Positions 41,401 to 52,053 of a DNA stretch of 64,000 nucleotides are shown in pieces. The translations under genes and the position numbers were made by a program. The DNA lies in contig JAVUNC010000019.1 in NCBI GenBank assembly GCA_032173965.1, positions 17,600,234 to 17,664,233 of the forward strand, in the 5' to 3' direction. The stretch's first letter is position 1; each line of letters begins with the position of its first letter. The stretch comes from Sitta carolinensis. Its lineage: Eukaryota; Chordata; Aves; Passeriformes; Sittidae. Under the pieces are notes generated by a model that was given only the letters and a program-made list of their open reading frames with translations, was not told the DNA's origin and did not search any database.

Positions 41401-44400
41401 TAAATTTAGAAGTGAAATAATTTATTTAGTGTATGCTTTGAGTGTGTGGCTCCTTTTAAGAGCTAAAAAGCTTAAATAAGAGCTGAATGGCTTAATTTTA
41501 GTTAATGAACAGATGCCACATAAGGATGAAGGATGTTGTGATCCTTTCCTGCAAGCTCTGAGGCTCCTCATCTATCCATCTGCAGTAAAGGTTGTATATG
41601 GCATCTGCAGTGCTGAGCGTCTTAGGAAGAAGGAATTGTGCATCCTCTGCTTATAAAGCCTTTTAATGTGAAGCAATTAGTAAAAACCCCCAAGATTTCA
41701 TGGTGTCAGAAGGGGAAAACTTCTGTATAAATATTGTTAAATGAAAGGTCTTAATCAGACAGCAATTTATGTAATGGTGTTGGCAGTAGAAATCCTAAGT
41801 GGTTTTAGGTATAAAGTTATTAAGTATCTTGTTCTAATTTCCAGCAAATTCATAACTACCTCACTGGCACTCTTGGAGTTCATGTTTGGATTTCCTATGC
41901 CATCTTCATCTTAGCTACCTTACTGATTGGCCTGCTCCTGGGTTTGGTAAGAAAACATTACTTTTTTCCCTCAGTTGACTAGAACTCTTGCATTGCGTTA
42001 TCTTGTGAAAAAAATAAACCCAACTTTGCTCATAAGATATACTTATATATACCTTGCTTTAATAGTGTAGTAAATACTAATATCTCTTCCCTGTGACATC
42101 CAGACTGTGTGAGAGTGGATTAAAGCTGTGCCAGGCAGGTTCACACTGGGCATGAGGAAGCAGAGGGTGGTTAAACACTGCAACAAGCTCCCCAGGGAGG
42201 TGGTCAGTGCCCCAGGCCTGTCACTGGCTAAGAAGCATTTGGACAGTGTCCTCAATACAAATCAGGTCACCTTCTTTTGAAATCTTATCCAGTTCTTATG
42301 AAATGCTTCAGTTTAGATTTGTTTAGTCCCTCCACTAAAAGGAGTGATTCTTTTATTGGCCTTTTTGTATCGAAGACTTTTCTACTTAAGGGTGGAATGT
42401 GTGTGGTCAGAGTTGGGTCAAGACTCCAACTTTCTAAGAACAAAGGCTTTGTGGAGAGTTTCATTATCCACAAAGGAACTGGTTTTGTGAGAGTCAGCAA
42501 TGTAAGGGTTCTGCCACACTGTTACTCCAAATCAAAGGATGAAAATACTTTTTAAGGCTTTGAAAATTTGGGGGGTTTAAGTTCTTTTAGATTAGTTGCC
42601 TGTTCCACAAGCACATTCTGCAACTGCAAGGACAGTTTAAACAGTTCTGCTGGTAACTGGTTTAACCTGCTGCTAAATCACTGTTCCTTGTAGGAAGTGT
42701 AAAAATTGTTTCTGGGACATGGATCTCTGCCCTTCGGCCCAAATATTAGTGAAATGAAGAAAAATTTTGTCAGTGTATTTCTCAGTAGTACTGGGAAGTG
42801 ATTTCAATGCAGTTGAAATTTCAAAATAGGTAAAACCATGTTTTTATACTTGATCTGCATACAGAATTGTACAAGCAAATGTTTTTGATTACTCCGTTTC
42901 AACAGCTGCATTTTTCTAGATGGTAGGTTTTCCCCAAATGAGAGCAAAACAGGTTAGTTTAACTAGGAACAAGTGAATATCGTGCTTTATAAGAAACTCT
43001 CCTTCTTACTCCTTCACTTAAGAAAAACCCAAACTGAAGAAGCTGAAAATATATGAAGTTAATCTCCTAGCTCTTTCCAAAAAGCTTTTCCATGATTGAA
43101 ATATATTGCTTTCACATGGTGTCAGCTCTGTCTTTTTCTTTGCACTATTCTTAGCATGTGACAGCGAGGCACAAACGTTTTCCTTGCATTTTCAGTGTCA
43201 GTGTTCTGCACTGGGCTGGCTAAATAATGAGCACAAAAGGTGGAACACACATCTGGATTGGGGGACCAGTGATAGGAATGGATTGACATCCCAAAATACA
43301 GGAGATCCTGACCAAGATTTTTTCATAAATTTTCAGGGAGTCAAAATCCTCGACTGTGTTCTGAGCTGTTCTTCAGCTGCGAGCAGTGTCAGTACTGAAT
43401 AAATTTAGGCAAGTAGGAGGCAGAGAATGGGTAGTAGAAAGTAGGAAATTCTGGTTAGTACCCACTGAGAAAGCACTTTTCTCCATGTTTTTATTTAGCT
43501 CTTATCTCTAAGCAAGTTAATGTAATTTTGTAAATTTTATTGTGTATCTCTATCTAAAAAGAATGAGTGCAGGGACTTTGGCAATTGCTAATAAGTGCCA
43601 TTTTTGTTATTGCTGATAAATGCCTTTTTCCTTTCCACAGATCCTGGTTTTGATTTCAGACTGCCTGTGCCCAGCCAAGTCAAAATACAGAGCTGAAACA
43701 CCTGGTAAGAACTCTTTAAGGGGGCGAGAAGCTGTAGTTTCAAGTGTAAATTTGTAGAAGGAAGGGAAATACACTGTTCAGATGTTAGATGTGAACCAAT
43801 AATCCAGGAGCCAGGTAAAATTGGTCTATCATTGGTTTGTAACTCAGTGGAATAAAATGAAAGTCTGTCTGCCTGATGTGCAAGGAAAATAAATGGAAGT
43901 GGAGGAGAAATGTACTGAAGACTTAATGACATAACTGAAAAATAAGGAAAAGCTTTCAGTCACAGAACCACAGAATGGTTCAGGTTGGAAGGGACTTTAA
44001 GGATCCAATCCCAGCTGGAGTTAAAATCCCAATCAATTATAATGTTCCTCAGTATTTCGGAGCATGTGCCTGGTGATGCAGCTTGCAAAGGCTTTGTTGT
44101 GAGAGTCAGTCTAACTGCAGTGTCTGCTTTGTTTAGAAGAAGCAATCACCAAGGAGAACGCGGAGAACGCGGCGCTGGAGGAGCCGGAGGAGGCTGCAGA
44201 GCTTTCTGCGGATGATGCCCAGGAGGCTGCAGATGGCAAAGAGCTCTCAGATGCAGAAGATGGAGCAAATTCCAGTGCTGATGAGACGGAGGAGGATTTA
44301 GCACTTGGAAAAGAATCAGGGGAAGAAGAAATGGAAGACTTAAGTGAGCAGCCTTTAGCTGAATCAGAGACTGAAAGCACAGTGAGGCAGCGGAAGAGTC

Positions 44401-44423
44401 AGGGGGCTGAGAAGGAACTCTAG
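26252..44423 (+). CDS. TMX4: TMX4, thioredoxin-related transmembrane protein 4 (eight coding exons)
   Basis: The coding exons are 26252-26436, 35034-35149, 38260-38305, 38908-39036, 39730-39775, 41845-41946, 43641-43704 and 44137-44423. They join in frame to 324 residues plus stop; human TMX4 is 349. Visible parts are an arginine-rich start and hydrophobic signal peptide (about 1-29), a luminal thioredoxin domain with active site CPAC (Cys67, Cys70), cis-proline Pro112, a glycosylation sequon NWS at Asn49, one membrane helix (about 189-213) and an acidic cytosolic tail with RQRKS near the end. TMX4 is a type I ER and nuclear-envelope oxidoreductase, reported to act as a reductase on membrane-bound partners. 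It is assigned to TMX4 rather than TMX1 by [22 protein letters not shown] and GWKSP, which follow TMX4. All introns are GT-AG. The next gene on the same strand is HAO1, as in human. Confidence 0.95.
26810..27295 (+). mobile_element. CR1 LINE 3' fragment in TMX4 intron 1
   Basis: This plus-orientation CR1 tail has the block around GGAGGGGCACCTCTCC, the GGAAAGGTTGAGAGAATTGGG block, CTGGGGCCTTCCAGTACCTG, then a 3' region ending GGTCCCCTTCCAACCCAGACC and a degenerate ATTC repeat. It is 5'-truncated. The 116-residue frame at 26,931-27,281 lies inside it and is not a gene. Confidence 0.85.
27296..35033 (+). other. TMX4: TMX4 intron 1 remainder
   Basis: This is AT-rich intronic sequence with no coding exon, RNA gene or clear interspersed repeat that I can support. 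The only notable structure is a two-copy CCGG-rich repeat near 28,680-28,762. The intron ends in a pyrimidine-rich CCTTCCCCCTGTAG acceptor at 35,033. Confidence 0.7.
28681..28762. repeat. Two-copy 41-bp CCGG-containing repeat
   Basis: Two diverged copies start with TTCCGGG at 28,681 and 28,722. Each continues with an AATC..CCGG..TTTCCCC pattern. It stands out because the surrounding intron is poor in CpG. Confidence 0.6.
35034..35149 (+). CDS. TMX4: TMX4 coding exon 2 (active site)
   Basis: The first base completes Phe62, followed by [10 protein letters not shown] with the CPAC redox site and [10 protein letters not shown]. The exon ends with G followed by the donor GTATAG, phase 1. The exon is 116 bases. 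Confidence 0.95.
38260..38305 (+). CDS. TMX4: TMX4 coding exon 3
   Basis: This is a 46-base exon encoding [14 protein letters not shown] with the cis-proline (Pro112) that faces the active site in thioredoxin folds. The acceptor is CCTTTCTAG and the donor is CA followed by GTAAGT. Confidence 0.95.
38908..39036 (+). CDS. TMX4: TMX4 coding exon 4
   Basis: The exon encodes the end of the thioredoxin domain, including [35 protein letters not shown], and two bases of the next Met codon. The acceptor is TTTTGCAG and the donor AT followed by GTAACA. The match to the corresponding part of human TMX4 is close. Confidence 0.95.
39730..39775 (+). CDS. TMX4: TMX4 coding exon 5
   Basis: This 46-base exon encodes [15 protein letters not shown], the luminal linker before the membrane segment. 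The acceptor is GTTTTCCAG and the donor AGG followed by GTAAGT, phase 0. Confidence 0.93.
41845..41946 (+). CDS. TMX4: TMX4 coding exon 6 (membrane segment)
   Basis: This exon of 34 codons begins [11 protein letters not shown] and continues into the hydrophobic helix [18 protein letters not shown]. The acceptor is TTCCAG and the donor TTG followed by GTAAGA, phase 0. Confidence 0.95.
42100..42265 (+). mobile_element. CR1 LINE fragment in TMX4 intron 6
   Basis: The segment with GAGGAAGCAGAGGGTGGTT, CTCCCCAGGGAGGTGGTC, CCCAGGCCTGTCA and AAGAAGCATTTGGACA matches a CR1 3' subfamily region in plus orientation, cut at both ends. Confidence 0.7.
43641..43704 (+). CDS. TMX4: TMX4 coding exon 7
   Basis: The exon encodes the end of the membrane helix and the start of the cytosolic side, [21 protein letters not shown], with a membrane-proximal CLC pair that may be acylated (inference). 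The acceptor is CTTTCCACAG and the donor G followed by GTAAGA, phase 1. Confidence 0.93.
43960..44035 (-). mobile_element. CR1 LINE 3'-end fragment in TMX4 intron 7
   Basis: The plus strand reads CACAGAATGGTTCAGGTTGG followed by AAGGGACTTTAAGGATCC, the reverse complement of the CR1 3' tail, so the insertion is in minus orientation. It ends about 100 bases before exon 8. Confidence 0.85.
44137..44423 (+). CDS. TMX4: TMX4 coding exon 8 (acidic tail, stop)
   Basis: This is the last coding exon. It encodes a Glu/Asp/Ala/Ser-rich tail of about 95 residues ending [12 protein letters not shown] and TAG at 44,421. Acidic low-complexity tails and the terminal RQRKS are characteristic of TMX4; RQR-like motifs help ER localisation in the paralogue TMX1. 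The tail is shorter than in human TMX4, which accounts for most of the length difference. Confidence 0.95.
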
Positions 44424-45477
44424 TTTTCCCAGTGGTGTATCTTGTACACTTGGACCAAAGAAGTGTCGGACCCTTTCAGGGTCTGAAGCTGGAGCTTACA
44501 CTTGATTTGTCGTTGGTGTTTACGCAAAGCTCTGCTCTGCCAGCAGGCTCCTCTTTTTTAAGTTTAGTACTTGCTTACTTTCTTTGATAAGCACATTTGC
44601 TGTGTGTTGTGTGACCTTAGCTGTGACAATCAAAATCAGTGTCTTATCTGTTCCATGTCCTCTCAGAGAAAAAGGGGGTGTCTGCCTCAGTTCACCAGCT
44701 CTGGGATGATCATTGTGTGTGTGTCCCCCTCTAAGGACTGACCTGGGCAAGATCAGGACTTTTTACTCCACAGTAGCTTGGCAGGACTGTGACTTTTCTG
44801 TCTGAATGTTGGTTGTTCCCAAATGCCACAGAAGCACAGAGACGATTCACTAGTGAAAGGAGGCACCTTACTGGTCTTCTCTCAAAAATGTTGTGTACCA
44901 TGGGTTTGTTTTTATCACTTTCAACCGAAGCACCTTTCTCTTCCATTTCTATTTGTGTTTGTTTCGGAAGTTGATCCTGTAGCTCACCCCCAGATGTGTC
45001 AGTTTTTGGTGATCCAGAGGCTGTGCAGCTTGAGTTGCTTGACCCAAGGGGTTGGAGTAATTAAAAACCTCAGGCAGAAAGAGAGAGTGGCAGCTAAATA
45101 TTTAGAATGTGTTGGAAGTTTTAAAATGTTTAAATGAAATTATTTTGGTTGGGGGGAAGCTTTGCCGAATCATGACTACTTTGTTTTTCTTTTGGTAATT
45201 TGTTCCCATCAGGAGATTGTAGCAGGAAATACTCACTTTGGAGTCAGTAAGTTGTATTTTTCTTGCCAGTACAAGTTCATCATGTGCAGTGCAGTCCTGC
45301 CCTTTCCAACTCAGAATGCTTTTGGCAGAACTCAAGCTGCTTTAGTGATGTTATTTGAAGAGGCACTTAGGGTTTTTACCTTTGATCACTTTTCTACTTT
45401 TGGAATCATCATGTTGGAAAGAGAGGGGGCATAGGTGGGTAGTAATGAGAAGCTTTGGGTTTTCCTACTTGTATCAG

Positions 45478-45483
45478 AATAAA
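45478..45483 (+). terminator. TMX4: Alternative TMX4 poly(A) signal
   Basis: A canonical AATAAA followed by AAGTGCGTGTGTTG, a GT-rich stretch close by. It could give a 1.1-kb 3' untranslated region. Confidence 0.35.
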
Positions 45484-46708
45484 AGTGCGTGTGTTGAACT
45501 GTGTCAAGTGAAAATGGCTCATCAGGTAGACAGCATTACATGTGGTTAGACTTGGGTTATTAAACATATCAGTGTATCACTCCTTTGGGTTAATATATGA
45601 AGTCTTTTTTGGTAAGGAGTACCCTCAGTGAGATCCTGTTTGTTCCTGCTTTGTTCGGTTATGACCATGAACGTAAGATATGTCCTAATCTTGATATTTT
45701 AAAAAATATGTTGCATAAACCTTGCTAACATGCAGGAATTTCATCTTGTTCTTCAAGAATGAAGAGTAGTCAGAGATGAGTTCATCTCTCATTAGAAGTT
45801 GCAAAATGCTGGTTTCCTTTGAGACTGAAATTAATAGGGCCAATTTGTGTTTTGTTGTTGTTTTTTTAATGCTCGTAAAGAATGTATTTGCCAAGAAAGC
45901 TCAACTTTCCCATCTAGGTCCTGTCATGTATGTTTTGGAACTCTATGGTAGAAACTTTGCATTTGTCTGGTGGAGCTGCTCAAAGAAGAAAATTATACTG
46001 CATATCCTGAATTAGAAATTTCTTAAGGAATACTCCCAGTCTGGAATTTGAGTTCCACACAGTGGACTCCTCTAAATGTGCTTTCTCATAGGTGAAAACA
46101 TAGGCTTGCTAATACCTATGCATTGCACTATCTTGAGAGCAGTTGGTGATGTCTGGGTGTTGTCCCATGTACCTGAGCAGTTGGCAAGCTGGCTGCTGCA
46201 GAACTCAGCAGTAGGTGAGGCACACAGCAACCTTTTAAAAGCTGCACTTTTATCTGCAAAACTCAAGAAAACTTGATGGCCACTCCAGTGGGAAGAGAAA
46301 AACTGTGCACCTGGAAGACAAAAAGGTGTTCTCACAAGACTTGGGTTTCCCTGCGCTGTCTGGATTTCACAAGCAAACAAACCCACGAATGGCACTTTGT
46401 CCGAAGAGGCACATGGTTTGTGAGATGCTGTGGGAGGGAGCAGAACCCCCTTTTGGTGTGTCTGAGTTCTCTGTTCATGTTTTGTCTGCTGTTGCATGTC
46501 ACAGTTGGGTTTGGATTATTTAAACCAAAGATAGGAGGTGTTTTCCATCATGATAGACTGAACGGTAAGATCGCTGATGAGTGGGGATTCAGTAAGCAGG
46601 CAGCAGGTGACAGCAGCTTAGATCTGTCTTGTGAATCTTAGAACTGAGCTTGGTCAGGCTTCTGAAGATTCTTGAACATAGGATGGACATTGTTCCTGTG
46701 TTTTCATG

Positions 46709-46714
46709 AATAAA
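46709..46714 (+). terminator. TMX4: Candidate TMX4 poly(A) signal
   Basis: A canonical AATAAA, with TGTCTGTGTTTG about 20 to 30 bases further on serving as a likely GT-rich downstream element. Confidence 0.4.
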
Positions 46715-46735
46715 GTAGGGAGTATTTATGCTGTC

Positions 46736-48546
46736 TGTGTTTGACCATATTTGATGTGTATTGCTGTATCTTATTACAAAGATCACTGAATTGTGATTAA
46801 GGCTTTGCTTAGAAAAGGTGATACTGTGCAACCACTGATCTTTCCAACTTAATTTTACGTTTCTAGGGAAAGTACTGTAGTGTGATACTGGAGATTCTCA
46901 GTTTTGACTAATGCTTTTCTGGTAAACAGCAAGCAGCAAACACTGTCAAGGCTAAATTTGTGTTTAACAGAAAAACTATGAGCTGTGCACTACAAGTGTC
47001 ATGTTAATATACCTTCCAGGATCAGGTTTTTTCCCCACTAAACCACATTTTAATTGAACCATGTGAGTAGTGCTAATTAGACTATTACAGTAGTTTTAAA
47101 CTTGATGTGTTTCCAAAAAGTCAGGCTCAACCTTTTGTGCAATCTGGGTGTTCTATTATCTCTGTTCTGTTAGGATTAATCATGAAGAACTGGAACTTGC
47201 TCCTGCAACCTCATATAGACAAAAGGGCCATGAAGAAGCTGCTGCTGGCACTGTTCAAAATGTTTTGATGAAGGACAGGGCCTTAAGGCTTGTGAACTAG
47301 AGCTGTGTGTTAAAATTAATTTAAGATTGTTGAGAAGCCATTTAAATATCAATTGGGCTGCATGCCACTGGAATGGGAATGCATATCAGCAAGTCACAGA
47401 AAAAATCTGTCAGGTTCCTTTTTCAGGAGGTTGGAAATCCATCCAGCATTCCAAACCTCCTGTCCTTGGGATGGGTGTGAAACTTGTATGTGTGTCTTGA
47501 AATGCTCTGTATCTACTGCCTTCCTGGGGGTGGCACATGTTATGTGGGTTTTCTTCCTGGAGATGTTACACAGGGTTGTCTGTTACATGAAAGTGTTGCA
47601 AATTTATACTTAGGCGTATTTTTACTGAAATGCCACATAAAGTTTTGTATTTATGACCTGCTTGGAGTCATTTTCATTTCCTCAGTGCAGAGTTGGCTCA
47701 TCTGTGTCATTAACTAAAGGTTTGTTGTTTTTTGGGGTTTTTTTATGATGCTGATCTTCCCGTTAATCATAGAGGTTGTGACTTGTGAAGATTCCTTAAA
47801 ATCTTTAGAAGGCACCTGGACATCAATGAATTACTTCCTTTTGGAGGGTTTCCCTGAAGGAGCCCAGGGCTCTCAAAGGTTCAGAATGGAGCTGGGCAGA
47901 ACAACATAACTGAACCCTTCAAGGCTTCACCTCCACATGAGGTAGTTCTTTCCCCTCCCTGAGAAATCCCCTAAGTCTGCCAAAGCTGTGCTGACTCCCT
48001 CTGGGATTTGGAGGCCAGCAGGACATGCACAGACCTCAGTGAACTCTCTTCAGGTTGTGGTTCACATTCCAGGCAGCTGTAGGGCAGCCGTGGCAGAGGG
48101 AGAAGGGACTGCCAGGAGCCATCCCTGTCACCTCCTTGGATGGTGTGAGCAGCTGCTGGATCTGGCACCTGGATTCATTCTGCCCAGGTGAGTTACCTGA
48201 GCTGCCTCTCTCTGGGAGTGGAGCAGCTGCAGGGCCTGGGCCATTTGCCACTCACTTTGGTTTTCTTCTTTTCCACTGTTCATTTTGGGATGCAAAGTGG
48301 AGATTGGAATGGTATCAAATGAAGCCTTGTGAGTGTTTTGTTCTGTGTTTCATCAGCTGCTTCTCGTTCTCTTTTGTCATGTGAGAATATGAAATTTTCT
48401 CCATGAAAACAGCACATGGAGTACTACAGGCAAAATTGGATCAGGTTTTGATCAGCTTCAAGGAATCAGACAAATCCAAGCTCTAGTTTTGTAGAGGAAA
48501 TATTGAAGATACTCTCCAGTGGCTGAACGAAAGTGGTAGAAAAGCT

Positions 48547-48589
<43 letters not shown>

Positions 48590-51500
48590 TCGTCTGGAAC
48601 TGGACCAGTGGTAAGTCCCAGCTCTGGGAATGCAGCTGCCTGGTAGTGTGTGCTGTCATTCCCTTCCCTACTGGGGAATATGCTGTGTTTTACTCCAGTG
48701 AGCACTGTGGTGATTACTTATTTTTAACTAGACATCTTCATTCCTCTCCCATTAGAAAAACACCCAAAACTCTGCTTTTAACTTTCTCTTCATCTTTCCT
48801 GAGGAGAGAGGAAAGCTCCATGTTTAAGCATACAGGGAAAAAACTGGAGCTATAGTTATGCTAATATTTGCATTTAAATTTCCATTTTATATGGAAAGGT
48901 TGTTTTTTATGGCTCATTAGAGTTACTTGGAGCCTGCTGGTCGTTCAGGCTTTTACATTTGTTAATCTGGATTCCAGAGTGGGAACCACAGATTTTCCTG
49001 GCGCAGGCTGGGTCAGTGCCTCACGTGCTTGCAGAGGATGCAGAAAGGACAGCAGCCAATCCAAGCATCAGTCACACATCAGGAAATTAAAAGATCACCC
49101 TTGATAAGGGCACTTTTTGTCTCTTTGTTGCAGTGGTTGTGGGGACAAGAGTAATGCTGAGATCTTTGTAAATCTGCCCTGGATTGGTTTCATTGTGCTC
49201 AGAACCAGGCAGCTCCTCCCAGAACAATCAGTTCTCTGCTCAATGCTCCCCTCTTCAGCCACCCCAGCAGTCTTCAGACTTCCCAGCTGACTTCCCAAAG
49301 CATCCAGGGGCCTGTTCCAGCCTCCTGCTCACTGCTGAACGGCCAAGGAACTGTCCTCAGCTCTGCAGCATCCATTGGCTTTGACTCCCACAGTGGGGTG
49401 ACCACATGGCTGCTGGGGTCAAAACCTCACAAATACTTCCTGTTGGTTCTTCTGGCTGCCTTGGAGGGGACAAAATGAATTGGTTCAGTTTTGACTGATG
49501 TGTGAGATGCTGTCCAAAAGCACTCTAGAAAACAGGTATTTTATGACTTTATTTGGAGAAATCGTTTGTGGGGAATTTGGAAGCCCAAGTAACTGTTTTA
49601 CTTATGTAAAGTACTCAATAAAACAGCTTTGCACAGCAGTCTTGAGAAACGGGCAGTGGCTTGAACATTAAAATATTTGAATTCTATGCTGCAATTAACT
49701 TCTCCAGTTAATCTTTACTGGAGTTAACTGAAGGGAGAAAGTCCCAGTTGGGTCATCGTTCCCCTGCAGACGTTTTCATGTGCTGACAGGAGACTCTTGA
49801 TGTCTCTCTGATCCTGCAGAAGGACACAGGTCCAGACTGGAATGCTGTGCCAAGTCTCCCTTCCTAGCAAGTAACAGACATCAGGACAAGAATGTTGTGG
49901 TTTTTCTCTGAAGTCTTTTTGGCTTTTGCAGGTAGTGCTTTCTAAGCCACAAGTTGTGTCTCTGTTCAATAGCCCTCTGTGGGGTTTTTCATCTGGAATT
50001 TGTGATTGACCTTTTTGAACCACGGTGAAGTTTCCTTTGCAGAGCCTGGTTCAGCTGAGCTCCAGGTGTGACCCCATTCTCTGTTTGTAGTTCCTGCCAA
50101 AGGAACAAGGGAGAAGGAGGAGATGTGGGAGGGGATGTTCACACTACCCTGGCTCTGTAATGTTTCTTGACATGGACTGTGGCAGTGAGGGTGGCCTGGA
50201 TGCTCGGGCTAACTCTTAGCTGTTCAGTCGAGATGCCCTTCCTTGGCTCCAGGGTTAAAGATCAGACAGACCATGCCTCATTAAGCAGCCAGAGGAAATC
50301 TCATCCAGAGAGATTCATTAAAATGAGGAGCCAATTACCTGGAGGGAAGCTGTGTGTGTTGGTGTCACATGTGCTGGCATTAAATTTCACCTTTTCTTTA
50401 TGTGGTACTGGCTCCTTCCACCTCACCCCAGCTCAACAGCTAGCCAGCATGGGAAGTGGTGGATCCTGCTGGAGGCTCCAGTTCCAGCTGGAGCCCTGAG
50501 CTCTGTGGTGCTTCCCAAGGAATGTTGGCTGGATTGCAGCAGGAATTCAGTGGTCCCAGAGGGGCTTTGGGGTGTGACTGGCACACGTGGGAGGATCCTT
50601 AAAGGGTGGCACCTGAGAAACTTCACAATGAGGGAAGAAAGAGGAACTTTTAGCCCAAGTGGCAAATAGTGACAATTGAAGTAAATCACCAATATCCTGT
50701 GAATGTGGCAGAGAAGCACTAAGTGGAAAAGAAATATCAAGGTGGGAAGAGTTTGGAAGAATATAGACATTATAGAATGGGGAGAGGGGAACAGTGGTGC
50801 ACTATTGTTGCCTCCAGATATTTTTGCAACTTCCCAACATAAAAACCTTTTGAGTTCATTAAGGTTGAGCATAGCTGCACATATTAAAATGTTCAGCTGT
50901 CATGCAGCAGTTCCTGTCTCATGCTCCAGGATAAATACCTGTTTTTAGCACAGATGATGCAAACTTTAAATAAATGCAAGTGGACATGTCCTCAGTTTTT
51001 TGCTGCAAGCGCAGTGAAATGCCAAGGTTAAAGCAGTTTGCATTTGAATTGTTTCTGACACTGATATGTGACAGATGCCTTGCAGTGTAATTGTGTGTAA
51101 CTTGATATTAATGTGCAGTCTGCAGCTGAAAAATATGAATTATATGCATCTTAATTTCCCTCTCAAACTATTACTGTAAACCTGTTGTAAACTCTGCATA
51201 TTTTTAAAAATTTAAACCAAGAAGAAATCAAGAAGTGTTAACCAAATCTGTTACACTTTGGATGAGGGTTGTGTCTTTGATAAGATGATTTTACTATTAT
51301 TATTTTATAAGTGCTTCTGACTCCTTAACATTTTAAGACTAACAAGAGCCCTCTGGGTTGTGGAGATGGAAATACTTGAAAATCAGGAGCTGTTTGCCCA
51401 AGGATGTTGGCCAGCTGGGTCTCTGCAACTGCCCTTGGTATCCAGGACTCTGATGGAAATAACTGCAATCTCACCTGTGTTAGGTGTTAGCCTAGAGATG

Positions 51501-51830
51501 CAGGCTGGGACCTGCTTGTAGAAATCATCTAAATCAAGATTTTGCTTTTGGGTGTGAGCAAACTCTTTCTGCTTTTATAAATTCTCCTTTGTGTTTTAGA
51601 TGACAGAGGGGAATGGACATTCCTGTTATTGGAGGTTTAACTACATGTGTCTTTCCTTGCTTGCTCCTTTTCTCTCTTTTTACCATATTTTATTCTGTTA
51701 TGTTTTAGGTTGGCCTTGACCACATGAACTAAAAGATGGTGCTGAAGTCCAATATGACACAAGAAGTTGGTGTATTTTTGTTTGGTTTTTTTTGGCGAGG
51801 GGAAACATAGATAAGTTGAATCCTGATGAA
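46736..51830. other. Short intergenic space between TMX4 and HAO1
   Basis: No coding exon or RNA gene was recognised. Open frames (up to 149 residues on the minus strand near 50,423-50,872) have no known motif and overlap others. A T39 tract and an AATAAA at 49,617-49,622 are the only distinct items. Confidence 0.6.
48550..48588. repeat. T39 homopolymer tract
   Basis: Thirty-nine consecutive T. It produces a poly-lysine stretch in a spurious minus-strand frame. No element body was recognised next to it. Confidence 0.9.
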
Positions 51831-51837
51831 GTCCCAT

Positions 51838-51874
51838 ATTAATGATTTACAGGAAAAACTCCAGAGTTTAAAAG
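51838..51874 (+). promoter_or_regulatory. HAO1: HNF1-like site and TATA-like box upstream of HAO1
   Basis: ATTAATGATTTAC (51,838-51,850) matches the HNF1 consensus GTTAATNATTAAC at 10 of 12 defined positions. TTTAAAAG (51,867-51,874) is TATA-like and would place a start site about 20 bases before the ATG. HAO1 is a liver gene in vertebrates, so an HNF1 site is sensible, but this is only a motif match. Confidence 0.35.
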
Positions 51875-51916
51875 AGTGGGAAGTGGGAATAAAGTAACCC
51901 AGTGAGATCTGCAAAC

Positions 51917-52053
51917 ATGTCTGGCAAGCCAGTGTGCATTGCAGATTTTGAGGAGTATGCTAAAACCTTTCTGCCCAAGTCCGTGTACGATTATTACCGA
52001 TCTGGGGCGGATGACCAGGAAACACTGGCAGAAAATGTCGCAGCATTTTCCAG
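51917..52053 (+). CDS. HAO1: HAO1 coding exon 1
   Basis: The ATG at 51,917 follows GCAAAC (A at -3). The exon encodes residues 1-45 and two bases of Arg46, with the same numbering as human HAO1. The donor is AG followed by GTAGGA. The open frame is intact. Confidence 0.93.

Larger units (their letters stand above)
44424..46735 (+). other. TMX4: Probable TMX4 3' untranslated region
   Basis: The sequence after the stop has no coding exon and contains AATAAA signals at 45,478-45,483 and 46,709-46,714. The second is followed by a GT-rich stretch, as expected downstream of a cleavage site. The end of the transcript is inferred. A further AATAAA at 49,617 leaves open a longer form. Confidence 0.5.

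Noticed and set aside
44111..44380. A serine/alanine-rich 89-residue minus-strand frame
   Set aside because: It is the antisense of the acidic TMX4 exon 8.
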